64,000 bases of DNA from NCBI GenBank assembly GCA_039583875.1, contig CM077149.1:155810932-155874931 (forward strand). The letters run 5' to 3'. The DNA is from Platanthera guangdongensis. Its lineage: Eukaryota > Streptophyta > Magnoliopsida > Asparagales > Orchidaceae. The position numbers were made by a program, and so were the translations under genes. Shown piece after piece: positions 42,885-51,629 of this stretch (its first letter is position 1; the number at the start of each line of letters is the position of its first letter). Under the pieces are notes generated by a model. The model did not search any database. It was not told where the DNA came from and was given only the letters and a program-made list of their open reading frames with translations.

Positions 42885-43505
42885 CATTGAGTGAAGGTAG
42901 TTCACTTAATGCCAAGAGGCCAAAAGCGTCGACTGATGCGTTGAGTGAAGGCAGTTTACTCAATGCCAGAAGAGTTAAAGCATTGAGAGAACACAATGAT
43001 GTCAAAGCTGCAGTGTTGATGACAAGAAATCTATTTAAGGACAGAAGTATTGAGTGAAGGCAGTTCACTCAAAGCCCACTAAACAAGAAGGCTGAAAGCG
43101 TTAAGTGAAGACAGTTCACTCAACGCCTACAGAACAAGAATTGTCCAGGGCAGAAAGCGTTGAGTGAAGGCAGTTCACTCAACGCCCAATTATCTGATAT
43201 CTGTTCCAAGTCCAGAAGCGTTGAGTGAAGACAAGCCACTCAACGCCTCATCAAGAAGCCAGACAAAGGTAGAAATCGTTGAGTGAAGAAGCTGCACTCA
43301 ACACCCTCATCCAGATAAATCGAACCAAGTATAAAAGCATCGAGTGATGAAGGCTCACTCGATGCCTAAGATGTTAGACTATAAAAGTCTATATGTGTTG
43401 AGTGATGAAGGCTCACTCAACACACTCAATGCCTCAAGTTGCAGAATTCAGCTAAGTACTTTTGCGTTGAGTGATAAAGCTTCACTCAACGCCTGTGTAG
43501 ATTGT
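42885..43505. repeat. GCGTTGAGTGAA hairpin array in copia 3 LTR
   Basis: About ten inverted-repeat units, each of the form gcgttgagtgaag, 3-6 bases, then ttcactcaacgcc, spaced about 50-70 bp and separated by unique sequence. Compensating changes are seen (catcgagtga paired with tcactcgatg), so the pairing is kept while the bases drift. The array lies upstream of the TATA box at 43624. Confidence 0.88.
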
Positions 43506-43623
43506 CTTGAATTTTCTAAGTTCACAGGAGCTGAGTCATGCTGACGTTAGTATAAATTCAAATATTGCAGAATTTTATTGCTAGATGACAGAAGGCGCTA
43601 CTTACCTATTGTACTGTATTTAA

Positions 43624-43631
43624 TATAAAAG
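43624..43631 (+). promoter_or_regulatory. TATA box of copia 3 LTR
   Basis: TATAAAAG about 120 bp downstream of the hairpin array. Confidence 0.55.
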
Positions 43632-44040
43632 GAGTGTTGTAGTTACCAATTACAGGTGGTCCTGCTGTACAAAGAGCCATTGGATTTATGGGAAATAAAA
43701 AGGAGGGTTCCGTGAAATCAAATACGGTTGAACTTTTGGAGAAAAAGAAAGCTGCTTTATATTCTTCATGAAATCAAAAAACATGAGCTCTACAACTGAA
43801 GTTAAATAGCAAGTCTGAAATCTTCAGACAAGGTTAGCTGATAGAAGAAGACAAGAATAACAACATCATTTAGTCTTCATCAGCAAGATCAAAAGCTCCA
43901 GTTTATGAGATTCTTCTCGACACAAGTAGAACCAACCTTGGAGATCTTTTCTTGATGCCATGAAGAAGATGAGAACAATTACATTCAAAAATGATCAGAT
44001 CAAGGGTCTGGAAGTCAGACTATAAAGAGAAAAGGAACTT

Positions 44041-44590
44041 GTGGTTAAATTCTCAAAGCCAAAGTCTGTCTTACCATTGATTGATGACTTCATTCACCAG
44101 AAGGGTAAGACAGGTCTAGGTTTTAAGAGAAGAACTAGGGCAGCAAATTCTAAAAGAAAAGGCAAAGCTCCAATTCAGCCACAAGCCTTCAAACCCCCTA
44201 TTGCTTTTAGAAAAATGGTGTAGCCTACTAACAGGTTTGACTATGACATTACACATGGTCACTGTAAGGCTGGTATTCTGAATGATAAGGGTGAAACTGT
44301 CAATAGGGAAACCCATGTACACACTCACCATGTTCCTCAGGAATCATTGGTAATTGATGCACCAGCCTAGCACTAAACAAAAGGACAACTGATAGCAAGG
44401 CTGTTGAGACTGTATCTAAAAGAAGATACAATAGATATGAGTACTGGTGCTGTGGCAAGGTTGGACATTATGCCATAGATTGTTGGCATAACACCTGTGT
44501 TAGGAAAAATGTCAGCTTACCTGTTAGAAAGACTGCAGGGAAATTAGTCAAGTTTTAGACTAACCTGAACCTAGAACCCAATACTTATTG
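44041..44590 (+). pseudogene. Copia 3 gag C-terminal remnant
   Basis: Scattered frames hold a basic segment (GFKRRTRAANSKRKGKA) and, in another frame near 44440-44500, the zinc knuckle CCGKVGHYAIDC followed by WHN. The gag end (near 44560) resembles the copia 2 gag end (NLGPNMIWVP). Stops and frame changes break it, and the capsid part upstream is not recognisable. Confidence 0.7.
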
Positions 44591-44616
44591 GGGTTCTAAG
44601 GGTTAAGTAATTATAT

Positions 44617-45054
44617 TTGATGAATGTGAGTCCAAGTGGCCATACCCCAATATGGTACTTGGAAAGTGGTTATTCTAGGCACATTACTAGAACAAGAAGG
44701 ATGTTGAAGGATTACACTCCAATAGTGAATGGACCCAAAGTGATCTTTGGTGGATCTGAAAAGAGGATCATCAAAGGGTTTGGTAACATTTTTAATGGCT
44801 CAACTACAATCACCTAAGTGGCTTATGTGAAAGGTTTGAAACACAATCTAATAAGCATAAGCCAACTGAGTGATCTTGGTTATGACACTTCATTTATTAA
44901 GAATGTGTGTCAGATTAGAAGGACAAGTGATCAAGAGGTCATCTTGTCAGGTTATAGAAAGGGTAATGTTTACTGTCTCAGTTTTGATTGTGAGAATAAG
45001 AACTCTCCTATATGTTTAGTTGTAGATAAGAAAACATCTGAATGTGTCAAATGA
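44617..45054 (+). pseudogene. Copia 3 protease and GAG-pre-integrase region, broken
   Basis: The protease entry motif survives as WYLESGYSRHIT (normally WYLDSGCSRHMTG), with the catalytic Asp changed to Glu. A TAA follows at about 44815, then VKGLKHNLISISQL and RKGNVYCLSFD, the usual GAG-pre-integrase order. A stop at 45052 separates it from integrase. Confidence 0.8.
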
Positions 45055-45105
45055 CACAAAAGGCTAGCACATCTTAACTATAAGACTATAGGCCAACTCT
45101 ATAAC

Positions 45106-46057
45106 ATGGAGTTAGTGAGGAATGGTCCTCAGTTCAAGTGCATAAAAGAGGATGTATGTTCAGCTTGCCAAAAGGGCAAACAGACCAAGACCTCTTTTCA
45201 TGGACATGATACCAAAGATTCTATGAGATGTTTGTACCTCCTGCATATGGATCTATTTGGTCCTATGCCAGTTCATAGTCTAGGTAGAAAAGTCTATACA
45301 CTTGTAGTTGTGGATGACTATTCTAGATTTACTTGGGTTTTCTTCCTGAGGCAGAAATTTGAAACCCATACTGTCTTTCACAACTTTGTTAGGCAAATTC
45401 AGAATGAACTTAACAGTTCAGTGGTCAAAATCAGAAGTGACCATGGGACTGAATTTCAGTCTGAATGCATGACAAGATTTTGTGAAGAACTGGGGATTTA
45501 TCAAGAGTTCTCCTCACCTAGAACTTCTCAGCAAAATGGTATTGCTAAAAGAAAGAATATGACTCTTATTGAGGCTGGTAGAACACTACTAAGTGACACT
45601 TCTCTCCCAGAATATTTCTGGGCTGAGGCAGTAAACACTACATGTCATGTTCTCAATAGAGCATCCATCACTAAAAGTCATAAAAAGACACCCTATGAGA
45701 TTATAAAAGGCATAAAACCAAACATATCCTATTTTAGGATCTTTGGTAGCAAGTGTTATATACTTAATAATGACAAGTCTTATTTAACTAAGTTTGCTGC
45801 CAAATCCCAAGAAGGGATATTTGTTGGGTATAACAATAATAGTAGAGCTTACAAGGTCTATACCTTGACTACAAAAGTTATAGAAGAATCTGTTCATATA
45901 GTCTTTGATGAAATTGAACTAATCAACTATGAGCAGTCTAGTGTATCTTGTAGCTCTACAGGTTTGAAAGAAAAGTTAGACATACTTTCCATTAATGAAG
46001 ACCAACCTGCAAGGCAGGATGAAGAAATTAATGGGTGCTGTCCAGGGGGAGTACAAG
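45106..46057 (+). CDS. Copia 3 integrase, interrupted by Tat2
   Basis: The open frame starts in the zinc domain (DVCSACQKGKQTKTSF) and carries the DDE core: LHMDLFGPM (first Asp), KIRSDHGTEFQ (second Asp) and FSSPRTSQQNGIAKRKN (the Glu is expected near VVERKN-type wording and is changed here). It continues with FWAEAVNTTCHVLNRA, KTPYEIIKGIKPNISYFRIFG and the C-terminal KVIEESVHIVFDE. After 46057 the frame runs into the Tat2 LTR for about 17 codons, which are not part of integrase. The first zinc-domain His residues lie upstream of the stop at 45052. Confidence 0.88.
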
Positions 46058-46790
46058 TGTTAAAACCGAAAAACGGTCTCCTGTGGAGTTCACCCTTGGG
46101 GAAGGGGTGATCGCGCGCCTACTTCACTCCTGCAAGCAAAACAACAAAAGAAACAAGGGGAACCGACCCAAGGGCTCGGCGGGGAGGACCCACCACACAC
46201 CCGGAAGATTTGAGAGCGCTTCCCCTCCTTAGCCAGAGGCCGAGCTAAGGTACCCTCAGAAAGCACTTGAAAACTGGAGCCAAAGAGCACATGAAGCATG
46301 CCTTATGGGGTACCCCTTGAGTCCTATTTATAGTTTTCAGGATATGAACTGCTAATAACCAAACTAAACTGAGCTGAAATTACCAAAATGCCCTTGGCTG
46401 GGTCTGCCAACAGCCAAACTCCGTTGTTTTGAAGGGCTATGGGCAGACCTACAAGGGTAAAACAGTAAAAAGTACCTCATAGATCTGGGCGAGCTGGGGA
46501 GCCTGCCCACCTCGGTGGATCCTGCTCGCCTGCTGTTGCCGAGCTCCTTTGCGAGAGTGCGGGCTGGGGCGGCGAGCTCGCCCATCCGTTGGTTACCATC
46601 AGTCGACCTTAGCTCGACGATTCTTGGACTAGTCTCGGCGAATGCCGAGCTCGCAGTCAACGAATGCCGCTTTCCCGTTCGACGAATACCGAGCTCGGGC
46701 TCAGCTTCCCTGCTGCCGAGCTCGCCCATTAGTTTCAGCCAGATCGGCCTGGTTCCTGGCGATCTTATTCGCCGGACACGGGGTTGTACA
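46058..46790 (-). repeat. Tat2 3' LTR, 733 bp
   Basis: From TGTTAAAACCG to GGGGTTGTACA, with a minus-strand TATA box at 46324-46333. The left flank ACAAG is the presumed target duplication, but the partner is out of view. The U3 region holds TCGACGA motifs and lacks the 61-bp array of Tat1. Confidence 0.85.
46605..46735. repeat. TCGACGA / GCCGAG motif cluster in Tat2 U3
   Basis: Contains ctcgacgattc, the palindrome ctcggcgaatgccgag, and gttcgacgaataccgagctc. It is less regular than the solo LTR array at 5506-5660 but built from the same words and placed at the same position. Confidence 0.7.
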
Positions 46791-46902
46791 TAATCCCCGC
46801 TCTTTTTGAGCTTGGTAAAGCTCGGAAAGAAACATCCAACCCCAAGTGTTCGGCGAGCATGGGGCGGACTAGAGGGAATCTTCGGGTGGGGTCCACCTGC
46901 GT

Positions 46903-46912
46903 CTATATATAT
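46903..46912 (+). promoter_or_regulatory. TATA box of the Tat2 antisense gene
   Basis: CTATATATAT on the plus strand, 54 bp before the ATG at 46966. It points away from the LTR promoter of the element. Confidence 0.55.
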
Positions 46913-46965
46913 GCACCTGCGTACCTGCCTGATCTTACCATTCCCTTTGCTCTGGCCCTGCCAAG

Positions 46966-47786
46966 ATGCCGATCCCCAAGGAGATCCAAGAGCGCCTTGA
47001 CCGAGCTCGCCAGGCCTCTACAGCTCGCGTAGCCGCCCTGACGGCGGTCCCAACCACTGTGCCGCAGGGTGGCTCAGCCGAGCCTAGCTCCAAGAAGATG
47101 AAACCGTTCCCTCAAGCGGCCGAGCCCATCTACGACGACTTGAGGACCGCCTTGGAGCACGAGACCGGCTCCTCCACTCTGCCTGCCTATGAAAAGGGGA
47201 GGAATATTGTCGAGATCTGCGACAACCCAGACAGCCGCCCTGATGGTGTAGAAGACGCCGCGCCGCGAGACGCCACCCCGCGAACCAAGACCACTCTTGG
47301 GGACTCGCGGTTCATGACTCCGGAAAATCGCCACCGGGAGCCGTCCCCTCCCTTTGGTACCTTGGAGTTGAGCTCGCAAAGGCCTAGCTCGCCGGTGCGC
47401 GCCGTCTCTCCTCGGCAAGCTATCGTGGTCGAGGGGGCGGGTTTGAAAACCATCCCTACCCCAGGATTCGAGCTTCTCCCACCGAGGATTCGCGGCCCAG
47501 GTCGCGGGAAGGATCTGAGGTTCATTCCTCCCTGCATCTCCTTCGAGCTGCCGAGCTCGTCAGGTCAACTTTGCTTGGATTCCTGTCTCATGCGCTTTTC
47601 CTGCATTCCACTTTTTGCTGTTGTTTGTCTCCACAGTTCCCCCCAGCCAATCCGCTGCCGAGGAATCTTCGCGGGCAACCCACTACTCTCCCCTCCCCTC
47701 CCCAAGCTCGCTGAACTCTTACCTGGGCCCTAAAGTGGATCAAGGCGAGCTGACGAGGAGGGAGGTTAAGCTTCTTAAGAAGCTGG
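46966..47786 (+). CDS. Tat2 antisense extra gene (two exons, 3' end cut off)
   Basis: Exon 1 runs from the ATG at 46966 (MPIPKEIQERLDRARQAS) to 47563. An intron of 73 bp (GT at 47564, pyrimidine-rich end, AG at 47636) would join in phase to exon 2. Exon 2 stays open for 50 codons (with YLGPKVDQGELTRREVKLL) up to the insertion of Y at 47787. Unspliced reading stops at 47731-47733. The product starts with a basic helix, then a Pro/Ser/Arg-rich region with charged patches. I recognise no domain. Tat-lineage elements are known to carry antisense ORFs between pol and the 3' LTR; this one fits by place and strand. Confidence 0.6.
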
Positions 47787-50582
47787 TGTAACATCCCATT
47801 TCCAACTAGACCCCTAAGGGTGGTTTTGGCCATGACTAGGTCATGACAAAACCCTAGGAAACTAAAAAGGGCCAAGTGATAGAAGGCCAAGGTGAAAATT
47901 ACCTTGGTCTACCTGTGGCACAACCTCATCACAAAACCTAGGGCTTGACCTTAGGGCTTCACCATGACTCCATGACCCCACCACAACATCACTAATCTAC
48001 CAGAGGGTCCACTAGAGCCTTAAGGGTCCATTGAAGTCAACTCAAAGTGCTCAATTTGACCTAGGACCACCATAGGCCTAAATTGAGCAAGGTGCCCTAA
48101 CAAAGGGCAGTTGACCTCTAATGTGCCCAACCAACCTTGACCAGGTCTTTCTAGACCTAAGGTGAGGTCAATGGGTCACTAAGGACCCATTGGGGTCAAC
48201 CCAAATGGTCATGTTGACCCAAGTCAACTCTAGCCCTAAAGTGGTCAAAGTGCCATTACCAAGGGTCAAGTGACCTCCAAGGTGCCAAGTCAGCCCTATC
48301 CAACCCTACCTAGACCTTAGGAGAGATCAATGGGACACCAGGGACTCTTTAGGGGCAACCAAAAAGGTCAAAAAGACCAAGGTCAACCCAAGCCTACTTG
48401 GGTCAACCTAGCCCAAATAGGCTAGCCCAAGTTCAAGCCTCCTCATAAGGCTTCTTTAGGAGATAATGTGTATGGATGGGCTGCCAATAGACCTCCAGAT
48501 TGACCAAGTCAACTTGATGACTAGGAGAGAGAGAGATAGCTTCATTTCCATGGTTATGGAGGAGAGAGAAAAATGGATGAAGGGGGAAGGAAGGGGCTCG
48601 GCCAAGGGGAATCCAAAAGCCACCTTTAATGGCTGGATTCAACTCCCCTAGGGAAGGGGAGAAGTTTCCAGCCACTTCCCTGGTCAATAAGGGCCTGATT
48701 CAGCCCCCTCCACCATGGCCGAATGTAGCCATTAATGACCTTAATGGCCATTGATAATATAGCCTCTCCCCTCCCCAACTGAGTCTTTAAACACCTTCAG
48801 TGGGCCGAGAGGAGGATTTCCCAACCCTTACCTGAAGAAACCGAGCCACCCCACTGTGTTGTTGCAGAAACCGAGCGGCGCCGCCTTCAAAGATGGCTTT
48901 CCGACGATCGTCTCGACTTCAGGCTGCCGACAAGGTCCTCCTCTACTCCTTCTTTCATGGGTAGATCTTAGTAATCGTTAGGGCCAAGGTTCGGGCTCAA
49001 TTGAGCCCGTTCCAATTCGAAATTTCCCATGGTTTTTCCGCAAATTCCACTTCTCGGCTTCGCCGGAAAATGGCCCTCCGGCGGCCAAGCCGCCGCCTGG
49101 CGACAGCCACCACCTCAATGGAGGTGGTGGTGGCGGTGGCCGGCCGGAGAGGTGGCCGGATCGCCGGCGGCAGCGCTTGGAAGGAGCTCCAGGCGGGATA
49201 AATCTTGGCCGTCGGCTCAAGGTTGAAGATGACCAGATGCCGTTGACTGTTGCGTCAAGATTCGTGCTATATATGATAATATACTATAGGATATAATATC
49301 AGATTATTTCATTATGTCACACTTTCTGTATTTAATGTTTCTAATTTTAAAAAATACATAGATGCTGTTGCATAAAAAGTCATCAGCATGAAAATTGTAG
49401 ACCAGTGAGTCTACTTTAATAAAAAATTGGTTTGAACTAATTTGGGTGTCTGGTTTGACCATAGCACTCATTTTGGTGGGACCTATACCTAGGGCTAGGC
49501 AGACATTAAACTGAGTGCCCACACTTCATCCTTGGTCCAAATTAATTGAAATTTTGGCAGGGAGTCTACCCTAGCTATACCTAGGGGCTAGACAAAATTC
49601 AGAATTTTTGGAGAAAAAGTTTATATAGTTTTTAAGAAAATTTAATAATCCATGAATAAATTAATTAGGTGTCCTAAACACCTCAAAATACCCCCAAATT
49701 TGGGTGGGAGGTCTTAGAGGGTGAAAGTCCACCTAGTGTCAACAAAGTTCACCTATGGGGGGGGGGGGAATAGGTGACGTGTAATGCTTTTGCGGAATTT
49801 ACGACGGTACCTGCACAATAAAAATAACAAGCACAACACACAGAATACACAGGCAATTTATAGTGGTTCCCCGACATGGGTACATCCACTTTCCCCCTTC
49901 GACCTATCTCCCAACAAGGGACGACTCGGTCTCTTCTCCAACAGGATTGAAATCCAATCCCTGCACTAACGGAAGGAACCCTTCCACACGTAGGAGTCAA
50001 CACTCCCACAAACCGGGTTGCACCCAACCCTTACAATACGGAACAAACGTTCCTTTACAACAAATGTAAAATAGAATGTACACGAGATACAAACTTCGTT
50101 TGGAGACTACAGTGTTCCTCTTCGTTAGACGACGTGTTCGTGAAGTCAACGAAGAGTCTACAACCTTGGTCTCTCTTGGAAAGGATCTCCCCGGAACCGG
50201 CGGCGGCAAGAAGAGCGGTGGCTTGCTTCGGGATCGGCGGCTATGATGATGAGCGGCTGCTGAACTTAGAGATCCAATCTTCATAGCGAAGCTAGCTTGG
50301 TCTTCCAACGGTCACACGAGGATCGGTCGTCTCGATCGATTCGGACGGGGAAGTTATTCCCGATCAACAAATCGAGAGACAAGAGATCTCTGGATAGACA
50401 CGTGAGACTCAAAGCTTTGCTAAGCTTCTGTCACCGGAGATCGGGAAGAGAAGCGATCAACAGCGGCGACCAACTTATCGCGAGCGGCGGCGGCGACGGC
50501 GGAGCGGAAGCGACGATTTAGGGTTTTACCGTGCTCGCGTGTTTTTCTTTTTCTTTCTTGCTACTGTTCAAAAATACCCATG

Positions 50583-50590
50583 TATTTATA
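50583..50590 (-). promoter_or_regulatory. TATA box in copia 2 left LTR
   Basis: TATAAATA on the minus strand, about 120 bp downstream of the hairpin array. The same box is at 57473-57480 in the right LTR. Confidence 0.65.
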
Positions 50591-50710
50591 CACTGTAGAC
50601 CCATACAATATGACCGTTGTGGGTCCCACACGTAGACCCCCGAAATCCGGTTCAAACTAGTCCAGCGGCAGAAACCGGTCCAACAGCATCCAGAGAAAAC
50701 GACAAGTAAA

Positions 50711-51026
50711 ATTCGTCGAGAATCATTGGTGATTCTCGACGAATCGGCGAGAATCAGTTAACGATTCTCGACGATTCGTCGAGAATCACTAATGATTCTC
50801 GACGATTCCCTTGTTGATTCTCAACGATTTTCACTTGGTATTCACAACCTGCTTAGCGACGGGTTCGGCGAGAATCATTAGTGATTCTCGTCGAATCTTA
50901 CTTGGCACCATTTTAAGGTAGCCGGAAGGAGTCGGCGAGAATCACTAATGATTCTCGACGATTCGGCGAGAATCACTAGTGATTCTCGCCGAATCGGCGA
51001 GAATCACTTGGTGATTCTCGTCGACT
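50711..51026. repeat. TCGTCGAGAATC hairpin array, copia 2 left LTR
   Basis: About seven inverted-repeat units. The first pairs attcgtcgagaatca with tgattctcgacgaat around ttgg, a perfect 15-bp stem. Others vary between tcgacga and tcggcga in the outer stem while keeping gaatca and tgattc inside. Loops are ctaa, ttaa or ctag, so most units are near-perfect palindromes. Confidence 0.92.
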
Positions 51027-51361
51027 TTTACTTGGACGAATTCTCGCCTTTCCACCCAAGTGCTGCTCCTTGACCCATCCTTGCTCCTTGTCTTCTCTTG
51101 CATAAACATGGCCCTGTACTTGAAAGTAAGTGCACTCCAATAGAGAGAGTACACGTAGGCCAACACACTGATCTGCTCAACGAGGGATTACGTCATGCAG
51201 ATCCGTGTATATTGACCTACTGCACCCTGACATTGGTGTGCACTTTGCGTGGAATAACTGCAAGCACAACTTAAGAGGTTTCATCAAATACATTGTGAAT
51301 TCATCTTAGCTTGACTGGTGGCTTCCTCAAATCCAGGTAATTGTGGATACAATACCCAACA

Positions 51362-51378
51362 ATCTCCCCCTATTTGAT
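51362..51378 (-). other. Polypurine tract of copia 2
   Basis: The minus strand contains AAATAGGGGGAGAT next to the 3' LTR, the same tract as in copia 1. Confidence 0.85.
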
Positions 51379-51513
51379 GAAGCCAAAACCCTACTAGCTA
51401 AGATGAATAACACCTATCAAATAATAAACATAGCATTCAGAAATTAAACATGCAGCACAAGAGAACATATGCAACCAGATCAGGACTTGAGTCATTCACA
51501 AATTCAAATACAA

Positions 51514-51516
<3 letters not shown>

Positions 51517-51554
<38 letters not shown>
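51517..51554. repeat. TA microsatellite
   Basis: An uninterrupted (TA)n run of about 19 repeats between the purine tract and the aORF end. Confidence 0.95.
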
Positions 51555-51556
<2 letters not shown>

Positions 51557-51629
51557 CTCAGAATTGTTCATATCATAACAATAATCATTGAATGTTTTTA
51601 GAAGAGAGTGACAAGCTACAAGTTGTTGA

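Larger units (their letters stand above)
42680..46057 (+). mobile_element. Copia 3: 5' part of a copia element, truncated by Tat2
   Basis: Plus orientation. A presumed 5' LTR starts TGTTGAGTC at 42680, and a hairpin array and TATA box follow. Then come gag remnants, a protease remnant and integrase up to 46057, where Tat2 interrupts it. RT, extra ORF and 3' LTR are not in the window. No tRNA-iMet primer site is found between the TATA box and gag, so LTR end and leader are eroded. The gag zinc knuckle (CCGKVGHYAIDCWHN) is nearly the same as that of copia 2, placing both in one subfamily. Confidence 0.75.
46058..47786 (-). mobile_element. Tat2: truncated Tat-like element with antisense gene
   Basis: The 733-bp LTR (46058-46790) is followed by a purine tract complement (aatccccgctcttttt) and internal sequence up to 47786, where element Y begins. 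The LTR ends and purine tract match Tat1, so this is the 3' end of a minus-oriented element. Its gag and pol must lie beyond Y, outside the window. Unlike Tat1, it carries a plus-strand gene (46966 onwards) next to the 3' LTR, a known feature of Tat-lineage elements. Confidence 0.78.
49722..51361 (-). repeat. Copia 2 3' LTR (left)
   Basis: 1640 bp, from TGAAAGTCC to TACCCAACA. A minus-strand TATA box (TATAAATA, 50583-50590) and the hairpin array at 50711-51026 lie in it. A run of Gs occurs near 49757. Confidence 0.93.

Noticed and set aside
42885..43505. Palindromic repeats with unique spacers in copia 3, also CRISPR-like in layout
   Set aside because: Arms vary between units, spacing is irregular, and the array is in a copia LTR with a TATA box; no cas gene is present.
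46035..46232. Frame joining copia 3 and the Tat2 LTR
   Set aside because: It crosses an insertion junction and is accidental.
49749..50521. Repeated frames of 60-103 codons in both copia 2 LTRs (also 56609-57401)
   Set aside because: LTR sequence around the transcription start; conservation between copies only reflects LTR duplication.
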